From positions 1 to 30,135 of the forward strand of contig WFQT01000241.1 in the NCBI GenBank assembly GCA_015486895.1: DNA of 30,135 nt, given 5' to 3'. Below, piece by piece: positions 8,399-15,438 of this stretch (positions within the stretch are counted from its first letter, which is position 1; each line of letters starts with the position of its first letter). The notes below the pieces were generated by a model. That model saw only the letters and a list, made by a program, of their open reading frames with translations, made no database searches and was not told the DNA's origin. The stretch is from Anaerolineae bacterium. GTDB lineage: Bacteria > Chloroflexota > Anaerolineae > JAADDB01. A program made the translations under genes and the position numbers.

Positions 8399-9706
8399 TT
8401 ACTCCCTCTGCCAGATGAAAACAGCTGCTGCTATCAACAAGCCCGCCAGGAGCACGAGAAATATCAGGTACGCCAGGAGGTGATGTAAAGATGGCCCGGC
8501 AGGGTTCGGCGTTGCCACCGGATGCACCGTAGCCGGCGCTGCCGGGGGAACTGTTGGTATCAATGTTTCTCGCGCCGGGATGGTGGCAGTAGCTGTAGGG
8601 GTAGCAGCCCGGGTAGCAATCGCTGTGGGTGTTACCGTCGGCGTCGCCGTTACCGTCGGAGTAGGGGAAGGCGTAACCGCCGGTGTCTCGGTTGCCGTCG
8701 GCGTAGGCGTTGGTGTTTGCACAGCCACATGGACGTGGTAAAAGTAATCCTGGCCGTGGAAGACCACGCGCAAAGTGTAGGTAATAGCTGCTACAGGGCA
8801 GATTTGCATCTGTTGGTGACCAATAACGCCAATTTCCTGCTTGCCGTCGTTCAGGTAAACAGCATCAATGCCATCAACGCCCCAATGCAAGATAGCACAA
8901 CTACCAACAGTGACCGTCTCCGGCACCACGCCGAACTCCACGACTAACGTCGGTGTCGGCGTAGGGGTGGCTGTGGGCGTCGATGTCGGTGTGATGGTGG
9001 CAATAGCCGTAGCCGTCGGTGTGCTAGTTGGCCGGGGGGTTGGCGAAGGCAAATTGGTGGGCGTAGCCACAGGTTGTGTCGTAGGGGTTGCCGTGGCTGT
9101 GGCTGTAGGCATGGGGGTAGGCGTCGCTGTGGGCACGAATGTAGGCGTAGCCGTGGGTGTAGCGGTGGGCAAGGGCGTTGCTGTTGCCGTGGGAGTGGCA
9201 GTGGCAGTGTCTTGACAAATGTCGGCTAAGCCCATGAGCGGCGGCTCGGCACCATGACCAGGCTCGCCGGCACCCCAGGCCCACCCTTCCACGTCACCAT
9301 CGCGGACAACGTAGTTGCTAGCACCAACTTGCGAGTAGATCCAGTTGCCATTCTTCAGGTGGTAATAAGCCCAGTAAAGGCACTGCCCACCACCCTGGCA
9401 GTGGCAGAAACAGGGCTGGGCCGGAAAGTCACAACCGTCCGGGCCGATTTTGCAGACCGCAGCTCCCATGCTGCTGGCGTCCACAATGACGTCGAGGCCA
9501 GAACGACCCAACAACTCAACGCCACTGATTTCCGGCTCGTCGAAATGGACACAACGAGTAGTCACGCTGCCATCGTTGAAGCGGATAACAAGTCCAGCCC
9601 GGTGCACAGTTGTGCTGGCGGCCTGGACTTTCCCCAACGAAAAGAATAGAGCCGCCACGAGGACAATCAACCCGAGATATTTCTGTTTTCTACTACCCTT
9701 CCACAT
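8399..9706 (-). CDS. Membrane-anchored DUF4430 protein on a Thr/Pro stalk
   Basis: Surface protein of 435 residues. In order: signal peptide (1-29), a DUF4430 domain (about 36-165), a Thr/Pro/Ala-rich stalk of TPTATPT type (168-262), an Ig-like domain (about 263-340, with two cysteines in VGSCAILHWGV and QICPV), a second Thr/Pro stalk (341-405) and a C-terminal membrane helix (410-431) ending WQRE. DUF4430 is related to the C-terminal beta domain of transcobalamin. The WAYYHLKNGNW, ASNY and DGDVEGWAWG blocks mirror the cobalamin-facing part of that domain. Cysteine pairs in the domain suggest disulphides and so an extracellular site. It stands directly before EcfT. The inferred role is to hold or pass cobalamin at the cell surface. 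GGAGGAG precedes the ATG. Confidence 0.82.
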   Translation of the reverse strand: MWKGSRKQKYLGLIVLVAALFFSLGKVQAASTTVHRAGLVIRFNDGSVTTRCVHFDEPEISGVELLGRSGLDVIVDASSMGAAVCKIGPDGCDFPAQPCFCHCQGGGQCLYWAYYHLKNGNWIYSQVGASNYVVRDGDVEGWAWGAGEPGHGAEPPLMGLADICQDTATATPTATATPLPTATPTATPTFVPTATPTPMPTATATATPTTQPVATPTNLPSPTPRPTSTPTATAIATITPTSTPTATPTPTPTLVVEFGVVPETVTVGSCAILHWGVDGIDAVYLNDGKQEIGVIGHQQMQICPVAAITYTLRVVFHGQDYFYHVHVAVQTPTPTPTATETPAVTPSPTPTVTATPTVTPTAIATRAATPTATATIPARETLIPTVPPAAPATVHPVATPNPAGPSLHHLLAYLIFLVLLAGLLIAAAVFIWQRE

Positions 9707-9785
9707 GTTTGTCTCCTCCTCTTACCAGCCGGGAAAATAGGTACAGGGAGAAGTAACACTAACCCTGCATTCGGCTACTGCGCCT

Positions 9786-9815
9786 ATTATAAGCGCAGGT
9801 GGCGGTCACCTTCAA
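9786..9815 (-). promoter_or_regulatory. Possible internal promoter of the uptake operon
   Basis: On the minus strand TTGAAG (9815-9810) and a perfect TATAAT (9791-9786) are 18 bases apart, about 70 bases before the ribosome site of the stalked DUF4430 gene. This could give transporter expression independent of the riboswitch. It overlaps the hairpin at 9799-9828, so the site may be a stop, a start or both. Judged from consensus only. Confidence 0.35.
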
Positions 9816-9828
9816 AAGTGACCGCCAC
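9799..9828 (-). terminator. Intercistronic hairpin, possible attenuator
   Basis: GTGGCGGTCAC and its exact reverse complement form an 11-bp stem with an 8-base loop, just after the stop of the PEP-CTERM gene. No run of U follows on the minus strand, so it is not a classic intrinsic terminator. It may lower read-through or protect the upstream mRNA end. Confidence 0.4.
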
Positions 9829-9839
9829 GCCATGGTCCC

Positions 9840-10400
9840 TCAAGCGGCGCGCCGGTAGCGAATATAAGCGGCGGCACCGGCTAAGCCGCTGCCCAAGAGA
9901 AGTAACGTAGCCGGCTCAGGCACCGGAACTGGCTGAGCCGCCTTGATGTCGTCAAAAGTCATCACCGGCGGCTGAACGGTAGGCGCGTAATTGGCGTCAA
10001 AGCCACTCCAGGCAAATCCTTCCACCGAACGGTCGACTGGCGTGTAACCACCAATGCCAACTGTAGCAGCTTTCCAAACCTTGCCGTCCAGGTGATAATA
10101 CGCCCAAAAGTGGCTCGGATCGCAGAAGCAATTATCGACGTTACACCCTTGACCATCAATACCACACAAAGCAGGCCCAAAGCTACTTTCAGCAATAGCA
10201 GTCTTAAAAGTGGATGCTTTGAGTACATCGGCGGCAGTAGCGTTCACCGGCGCGGTGACAATTTTGCTTTGCACAGATCCATCTGGGAACTTCACCACCA
10301 ATCCTACCTGTTTGTTGCCATTCGCGAAACTAACCGTAGCCGTTAGCAACAACAGTACCAACAAGAGTAATAATGGAATCCAACGACGAGACTTTCTCAT
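9840..10400 (-). CDS. Secreted DUF4430 protein with PEP-CTERM tail
   Basis: Protein of 186 residues: signal peptide (1-26), one DUF4430 domain (about 30-145) and a C-terminal PEP-CTERM signal. The signal consists of VPEPATLLLL from residue 160, a short hydrophobic helix and the basic end RYRRAA. The domain is clearly paralogous to that of the next gene, sharing VKFPDGSV, CFC, WAYYHLDGK and SVEGFAW. The family link to the beta domain of B12 carriers suggests cobalamin binding together with the barrel protein encoded upstream. PEP-CTERM tails are normally processed by an exosortase; none is encoded here. Start ATG with AGGAGG eight bases before. Codon use is like its neighbours. Confidence 0.82.
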   Translation of the reverse strand: MRKSRRWIPLLLLLVLLLLTATVSFANGNKQVGLVVKFPDGSVQSKIVTAPVNATAADVLKASTFKTAIAESSFGPALCGIDGQGCNVDNCFCDPSHFWAYYHLDGKVWKAATVGIGGYTPVDRSVEGFAWSGFDANYAPTVQPPVMTFDDIKAAQPVPVPEPATLLLLGSGLAGAAAYIRYRRAA

Positions 10401-10549
10401 GTGAACCTCCTGTAACGGTAGTTTTATCGGATTCCGGCAATGGGCCGGAGAAATCCCGAAGCTAATAAGTGAGGCAGGAAAATTTCCGAAGTCTTATGCC
10501 CATAAGCCTGATTTCAGCGGCATCGTTGAGACTTTGGGAATCTTGCGCT

Positions 10550-11554
10550 TCACCGTTTCACCACCGGCAAATATGCCTTCCAGGGCAAAGGGTACGGTTC
10601 CGGGTAATCTGCACTGAGAGCCGGCAAAGCGTCTGCCGTAGCCAACAGTCGTGCTCCGGCGGAGACATCAGTGTAACGATAAGCCCCATTTCCTTCCTGG
10701 AAGTGGAGCAAAACCCGCACCGGCGTCAATGCTTGCCCCAAATCTATCTCCTTTTGCCAAACAGTGGCTTCCGGGTCAATGTGGAAAGCCACTAACCCCC
10801 TAATGGCCAGCGCCGTAGAGTTACAGTTGCTCCAATCGACATAAAATGTGCCCCAGCCACCATCCGCCTTCTGGCATTGGCGCAAAAAGGTCACGGCACT
10901 TTTAATAGCCGGGAGGTCGGCTGACACCCCGGCCTGTGCCAGTGCTTCCATAACCAGCCCGGTAGTATCCGTATCCACCGCCGTGCCATCCACCGGCCAC
11001 CCCCAACCGCCGTTAGCCCGTTGTTGGTCGATCAGCGCTTCGATCGCCCGCCGAGGTACAGGTCTTCCCGCTGCCACCAGCGCTTCAATGGCAATGGCAT
11101 TGCCAAAGTTGTTGTAGCGGTGATAAAGGCCGGTGGCCGGGTTATAGGCAGCCTCTAACCGGGAGACCAGATCTTCCCCGGCGAAGTGTCGAGGATCTGC
11201 CCCTGCCTGTATAACCGCTAATAGCACACGGCCAATGCGCCCGGCATCGCCGCTGCCCACGTAGGCTGGCGTTTCTGCCGCCAGGCCATCCAGCAACGAA
11301 TGCCCGTTGACGGTCCAGGCCAGCCCGGTTGGGTCCTCTCCACCTAAGGCCAGGTCATAAGCCACAAGCGCAGTTGACCCCGCGTCGCCCATGCTGCCGT
11401 CCGGGCGTTGCTGGGTGTGCAGCCAGGCCGCTGCCCGTCCCCAAGAACGTTGTAGCAGCAAGTCGGGGGTGCGAACCTCGTCGCCAGGCGCCGGGGCTAT
11501 GGCAAGCAAAAAGGACAGCAGGGCGCTCAAAGCGCTTAGAATAATGCGCGACAT
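10550..11554 (-). CDS. Secreted alpha/alpha-barrel protein (prenyltransferase/terpene-cyclase-like, transcobalamin alpha-domain type)
   Basis: Secreted protein of 334 residues. After a signal peptide (about 1-24) come repeated helical-hairpin units of the alpha6/alpha6 barrel with QW-like motifs: QQRPDGSMGDA, QQRANGGWGWP and QKADGGWGTF, plus helices such as TTGLVMEALAQAG. This fold is shared by squalene cyclases, prenyltransferase subunits and the alpha domain of intrinsic factor and transcobalamin. No DxDD or other cyclase acid motif is evident and the protein is exported, so binding is more likely than catalysis. It is the first gene after the cobalamin riboswitch. It ends LPWKAYLPVVKR, a tail type I associate with exported Chloroflexota proteins. 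The ATG at 11554 is preferred for its GGAG site over the in-frame TTG at 11575. Confidence 0.85.
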   Translation of the reverse strand: MSRIILSALSALLSFLLAIAPAPGDEVRTPDLLLQRSWGRAAAWLHTQQRPDGSMGDAGSTALVAYDLALGGEDPTGLAWTVNGHSLLDGLAAETPAYVGSGDAGRIGRVLLAVIQAGADPRHFAGEDLVSRLEAAYNPATGLYHRYNNFGNAIAIEALVAAGRPVPRRAIEALIDQQRANGGWGWPVDGTAVDTDTTGLVMEALAQAGVSADLPAIKSAVTFLRQCQKADGGWGTFYVDWSNCNSTALAIRGLVAFHIDPEATVWQKEIDLGQALTPVRVLLHFQEGNGAYRYTDVSAGARLLATADALPALSADYPEPYPLPWKAYLPVVKR

Positions 11555-11654
11555 TTTTATCTCCGGAATAGACAATGTTCCCGCTGATATTGATTCCGGG
11601 GGCTAACGGACAATGAAAGCAATTGCACGTGGTTCCGCGCCGAAGAGAGGCAAC

Positions 11655-11679
11655 AAAAAACCTGAGCACTAAGCTCAGG
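11655..11679 (-). terminator. Intrinsic terminator in the riboswitch leader
   Basis: On the minus strand CCTGAGC, a five-base loop and GCTCAGG form a perfect 7-bp stem followed by six U (11660-11655). It lies between the riboswitch aptamer and the first gene of the B12 cluster, the expected place for an attenuator: B12-bound aptamer would favour termination. The competing anti-terminator pairing was not worked out. Confidence 0.8.
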
Positions 11680-11744
11680 GATGACGAAGTAAAATACAGT
11701 TCGTCCCCTTCCTCAATCCACGAAGGTTCGTGGGACCACATCAC

Positions 11745-11842
11745 CAAAGGCCGGGTGTCTGGCTCACCGCCGTAGCGGTTCACAGTTGCGGGTCAGCGCC
11801 GGATTCGCACCGGCTTCCCCGTTCAAGCGAGATGGCATTATA
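11745..11842 (-). promoter_or_regulatory. Cobalamin riboswitch
   Basis: The minus strand carries the conserved cobalamin aptamer core. GGGGAAGCCGGTGCGAATCC leads into GGCGCTGACCCGCAACTGT (together 11820-11782), and a B12 box GAGCCAGACACCCGGCC follows at 11765-11749. The spacing between them is compact, with one GC-rich hairpin. A TATAAT (11842-11837) lies right before the aptamer as a possible -10 box, though the only good TTGACA (11879-11874) is 31 bases away. With the downstream terminator and gene set, it should shut down uptake genes when the vitamin is plentiful. The 5' edge of the RNA is uncertain. Confidence 0.92.
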
Positions 11843-11924
11843 GCTACCTTGCGCCCATGGCTGTTTATGTAATTGTCAAAATAAGGATAACAGAGGATGG
11901 ATGTTTTGTCAAATCACTGCCATG

Positions 11925-11961
11925 CCAGACCTTCCAGGTCTTGAAGACCTGGAAGGTCTGG
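11925..11961. repeat. Perfect 18-bp palindrome
   Basis: CCAGACCTTCCAGGTCTT and its exact reverse complement flank a single G. The arm itself contains the smaller palindrome-like pair AGACCT/AGGTCT. It lies upstream of the B12 riboswitch in a 399-base stretch (11843-12241) with no gene. As RNA it would fold tightly on either strand, but no U run follows. It looks like a REP-type element rather than a terminator. Confidence 0.85.
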
Positions 11962-11985
11962 TAGTAATCATTGGAGCTCTGCTTA

Positions 11986-12157
11986 TTGCACGGATTAACA
12001 CAGATTTTCCTTTGCTTTTTGACCTAAACCTGTGAAATTCTGCGTTTTTCTATGACCACATAAAAACGCCAGAGTCCAGATAGATAGAAAACGTTGAAAA
12101 TCAGTGCAATCTGTGCAAATCTGTGGTTTCTTTCTTATTCACATTTGTAAAGATAGT
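11986..12157. repeat. Dispersed CACAGATT-type repeat, copies 2 and 3
   Basis: Two adjacent copies in the gene-free stretch after rsfS. The first (11986-12048) matches the reverse complement of 2259-2330 over about 60 bases, including ATTAACACAGATTT and the TTTGCTTTT core. The second (12099-12157) has GCAATCTGTGCAAATCTGTGG and then an outer tract shared with 3245-3279. The outer arms are inverted relative to each other, so this may be one nested element. No reading frame here is credible. The remaining 12158-12241 shows nothing I can name. Confidence 0.7.
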
Positions 12158-12241
12158 AACAGAGCGAAACGAACCACGCCACATCATCCGGCATATTTTC
12201 CACCAGCGCCGGCAACTACCTCAGCAGCAAAGCTACTTCCT

Positions 12242-12607
12242 CTACTGGATGCGCAGAACTACCTGCCCCTTGTTCCAGAAATCCTCCAAACGATAATACT
12301 CTCGTTGTAAAGGGCTGAAAATGTGCACGATGACACTACTGTAATCGAGAATCATCCAGCCATCGCCAGGCTGGCCTTCCCGCTGGTAAGGCGTGATTCC
12401 TTCCTCCTTTAAGGTCTCGGATAGATTGTCACGAAGCGCTTTGGTCTGGCGATCCGATTCTGAGGTGCAAATAAGAAAATAACGAGCTAAAGTGGTCAAC
12501 GCTTCCACGTTGAGTAAGAGAATATCCTCGGCCTGTTTTTCCTCCAACAAGTCCACAATGCGGTGGGCTAAGGCTAAATCTTGGTCATGTTCGTTAGCTT
12601 CACTCAT
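12242..12607 (-). CDS. rsfS: Ribosomal silencing factor RsfS (Iojap family)
   Basis: Protein of 121 residues that in other bacteria binds ribosomal protein uL14 and blocks subunit joining when nutrients are low. It shows the family run: ARYFLICTSESDRQTKALRD, the GDGWMILDYSSVIVHIFSP block and REYYRLEDFW near the end. The ATG at 12607 gives MSEANEHDQDLA and the normal family length. AAGGAG lies 14 bases away, rather far. A longer reading from 12664 would start with an unlikely peptide. The gene follows the Lon-like protease, separated by a strong hairpin. Confidence 0.93.
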   Translation of the reverse strand: MSEANEHDQDLALAHRIVDLLEEKQAEDILLLNVEALTTLARYFLICTSESDRQTKALRDNLSETLKEEGITPYQREGQPGDGWMILDYSSVIVHIFSPLQREYYRLEDFWNKGQVVLRIQ

Positions 12608-12654
12608 TAAGAATGATGCTTCTCCTTTCGAGAAATGTAAATAATACGGTGAGT

Positions 12655-12683
12655 GGTAAGCCATGGCAATGCCGTGGCTTACC
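12655..12683 (-). terminator. Hairpin between the Lon-like gene and rsfS
   Basis: GGTAAGCCA and TGGCTTACC pair perfectly, and the inner GGC/GCC extends the stem past one mismatch with a three-base loop. It begins 11 bases after the protease stop on the minus strand. No U run follows, so it may be a processing or stabilising hairpin between two cotranscribed genes, or a weak terminator. Confidence 0.55.
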
Positions 12684-12694
12684 CTCTTACAAAT

Positions 12695-15247
12695 TCACGA
12701 TTCTGTTTCGTCAGGTGGCGTTTTAGGCGGTGCTGGCGGGCGCTTCTCTGGCTCTCCGCCCCTCGCCGACACTTCTTTTTCCTTCGTTTCCTTAACAGGG
12801 CGGCCAAAAGAACGCAGTTGCAATGCCATCTGGCGCAACCTTGCTTCCACCAAGGCATTCACGGTCCCGGCGGGATATTTCCCGTTGGCGCCGCGTTCGC
12901 CGGCAGCTACGCCGGTCAAAATGCTAATGCCTTCATCCACTGTGCGCACAGGATAAATGTGGAACTCCCCTTTTTCCACGGCGTCAACGACATCCTTTCG
13001 CAACATCAAGTGCTCCACATTGCTTTCCGGGATGATCACACCCTGGTCGCCGGTCAGCCCTTTTTCCTGGCACAGATCGAAAAAACCCTCGACTTTAGCT
13101 GTCACGCCACCAATAGCTTGAATTTCGCCAGGCTGGTTGATGGAACCAGTGACCGCAATATTCTGCTTAATGGGCAAGTTGCTCAAGCTGGAAAGAATAG
13201 CATATAACTCGCTGGAGCTAGCGCTGTCTCCCTCTACCCCCTCGTAACTTTGCTCGAAAGTGATCGTAGCTGAAAGAGACAGCGGCTGGTTTTGGGCGTA
13301 CTTGCCTCCTAAGTATCCGCCTAAAATCAACACCCCTTTGTCATGAACGCTGCCACTCAGATGTGCCTCCCGTTCGATGTTGATCACCCCGGCCTGACCA
13401 AGATAGGTGCGGGCGGTGATGCGGCTAGGCCGGCCGAACATATAATCGCCCAGCTCGAGAACCGCTAAACCATTCACCTGGCCAACTTTCTCGCCGCTAA
13501 CATCCAGCTTGATAATGTCCCTAATCGTCATCTCCCGCAACCGTTCTTCGATATAATTGGCGCGGTGGATCCGCTCATCAATGGCTTTTTGTACGTCGCC
13601 CGCCAAGACAAGATCGTGCCCGGATTTCTGGGCCCAGAATGCTGCTTCTCGCACCATGTCTAAGACATGGGCGAAACGGGTAGTCAACTTACGTTGATCT
13701 CCCACTTGGCGGCTGCTGTATTCAATGATGGCAGCAACTGCTTCCAGGGAGAAATGGGGTAGTTTCTCCTCGTCGCAGCGCATGCGGATGTAGCTGGCAA
13801 TCTGCTTGACGTTCTCGTCGTTCCACTCCATCTCCGGCACGAAGTCAGCTCTCACCTTGAAGAGTTTTTGGAACTCCTCGTCATAAGCATAAAGCAGGTA
13901 GTAAATGAGCGGGTTGCCGATGAGTACCACTTTGACATCCAATGGAATTGGCTCTGGCGTCAAGCCGGAAATAGAAAGGATGCCTAACATCTGCTCCGGG
14001 GCTTCCGGGCGAATTTCCTGCATGCGCAAGGCCCGTTTCAGTGCGTCCCACGAGAATGGCTGCCGTAGCACTGTCTGTACATCCAAGACTAAATAGCCGC
14101 CGTTAGCCCGGTGCAACGCCCCGCTTCGGATCAGTGTAAAATCGGTGACCAGCATGCCCATTTGCGCTTTGTGCTCCTGGCGCCCCATGATATTCTGGTA
14201 AGTGGGATTTGGTTCCAGGATAACCGGTGCCCCTTCTTCTCCCTCGTGGGAGACAATGACGTTTACCGAATAACGTTGCAAAGGAGAAATTGCCGCACCG
14301 CGCAGGGGCATGATGGTAGGCGCAGGGCCACTCTCATCTTTTTTCTCCTCCCCGGCCAAGACTTTGCGCAGCAAAGCGATGTTTTTCACCATGTCCTGGC
14401 GCACCTCATCCAACCAATCGGTGATGGACGGGTAATCTTCGTATTTCTCCATCAAAGCCTGGAAAAGGTGATGAACCATGCGATCGGCAATTTGCTGGTC
14501 CAGCTCTTGTAACCGGTCTCTGGCAATCTGGCCTAACTCACCTATTTTGCGCATGATCTGATCTAGTCGCTCTTGCACCTCCCCTTGTTGTGCTTCGTAA
14601 CGCTTCTTCTCCTCATCGGGCAGGGTATTGTACTCTTCAGCTTTGAGAGGCCGGCCATCTTTTAGCGGGGCTAAGACGATCCCCATGGGCGTACTGGCCA
14701 AGGCAAAATTCCGTTCTTTAGCGTAACCCTCCATTTCTGCCACCAGTTGCTTGCGCTCTCCCTCCAGATCGTGGACGATCTTGTTGCGCGTTTCATTGTA
14801 CTTGTCCCCTTCATACGCTTGGGGAAGTTCTTCGGAGACAGATTGTAGCAGTTTGCGAACATCCTCTTTGACTTCCCCGCCCCGGCCGGAAGGGATACGC
14901 AATGCGTGAGGACTGTCCGGGTCCTGGAAATTGTAAACATAAGCCCAATCGTCCGGCACAGGGCGCTCTTTCGCCTTATGCTGCAAATAGCGCATGATAG
15001 TAGTGGTTTTTCCTGCGCCGGCCGGTCCCATGGCGTAAATGTTATAGCCGAAAGACTCGATATTCAGGCCAAACTCAATGGCCTGGGTGGCTCGTTCCTG
15101 GCCGATGATGACATCCAATTCTGGCAGTTCCGCCGTAGAGGCGAATTGGACGCCTTTGCCGCTGCAATGGCGCCGTAACAGCGAGACGCTTGGCTCCTTC
15201 GGTAATGCTGCCTTCACTAACTTCCGCTGTCGTTTTCTCTTAGCCAC
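12695..15247 (-). CDS. Lon-related ATP-dependent protease (LonB/COG1067 type)
   Basis: AAA+ protease of 850 residues with the catalytic domain at the C terminus. Walker A GPAGAGKTT is at 74-82, close to the N terminus, so the large Lon N-domain is absent. A long charged helical insertion follows (about 120-260). The Ser-Lys dyad is clear: Ser675 in EGDSASSSELY and Lys718 in GGVTAKVEGFFD, 43 residues apart as in Lon. No membrane helix is seen, unlike archaeal LonB. It should degrade damaged or regulatory proteins. The GTG at 15247 is chosen because AAGGAGGGC precedes it; the longer frame to 15319 enters a dispersed repeat. The C-terminal tail is Pro/Glu/Lys-rich. Confidence 0.92.
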   Translation of the reverse strand: MAKRKRQRKLVKAALPKEPSVSLLRRHCSGKGVQFASTAELPELDVIIGQERATQAIEFGLNIESFGYNIYAMGPAGAGKTTTIMRYLQHKAKERPVPDDWAYVYNFQDPDSPHALRIPSGRGGEVKEDVRKLLQSVSEELPQAYEGDKYNETRNKIVHDLEGERKQLVAEMEGYAKERNFALASTPMGIVLAPLKDGRPLKAEEYNTLPDEEKKRYEAQQGEVQERLDQIMRKIGELGQIARDRLQELDQQIADRMVHHLFQALMEKYEDYPSITDWLDEVRQDMVKNIALLRKVLAGEEKKDESGPAPTIMPLRGAAISPLQRYSVNVIVSHEGEEGAPVILEPNPTYQNIMGRQEHKAQMGMLVTDFTLIRSGALHRANGGYLVLDVQTVLRQPFSWDALKRALRMQEIRPEAPEQMLGILSISGLTPEPIPLDVKVVLIGNPLIYYLLYAYDEEFQKLFKVRADFVPEMEWNDENVKQIASYIRMRCDEEKLPHFSLEAVAAIIEYSSRQVGDQRKLTTRFAHVLDMVREAAFWAQKSGHDLVLAGDVQKAIDERIHRANYIEERLREMTIRDIIKLDVSGEKVGQVNGLAVLELGDYMFGRPSRITARTYLGQAGVINIEREAHLSGSVHDKGVLILGGYLGGKYAQNQPLSLSATITFEQSYEGVEGDSASSSELYAILSSLSNLPIKQNIAVTGSINQPGEIQAIGGVTAKVEGFFDLCQEKGLTGDQGVIIPESNVEHLMLRKDVVDAVEKGEFHIYPVRTVDEGISILTGVAAGERGANGKYPAGTVNALVEARLRQMALQLRSFGRPVKETKEKEVSARGGEPEKRPPAPPKTPPDETES

Positions 15248-15312
15248 GTTGCCCTCCTTTTTTGTTACTGGAGCCTGGCGAAAATCCATTTTTGGGTTTA
15301 ACAAGGCAATTC

Positions 15313-15384
15313 TAACCACAGATTACACAGATTACACAGATTTTTGGTCTGATTTTCCCTATAATTCCGTGAAAATCTGTGGCT
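15313..15384. repeat. Dispersed CACAGATT-type repeat, copy 4
   Basis: AACCACAGATTACACAGATT with a further ACACAGATT, a TTTTTGGTCTGATTTTCCC centre and the returning arm GTGAAAATCTGTGGCT make an inverted repeat of about 72 bases. It lies between the phosphohexomutase stop and the Lon-like start. It could fold into a long hairpin in the RNA. This is the clearest copy of the family in the window. Confidence 0.75.
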
Positions 15385-15438
15385 AAAACCCAAAATGCCA
15401 TTGTCCAGCTTGTTAATGAAACTATCACGTTGAGGACG

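Noticed and set aside
8868..9215. Val/Gly-rich ORF of 115 residues
   Set aside because: Antisense reading of the Thr/Pro stalk; low-complexity artefact.
4259..11860. Idea that the barrel protein is a terpene cyclase making hopanoids
   Set aside because: It is exported, short, lacks the DxDD acid motif and sits in a B12-controlled transport cluster.
12099..12157. CRISPR-like spacing of the CACAGATT copies
   Set aside because: Copies are far apart, in both orientations, with no regular spacers and no cas genes.
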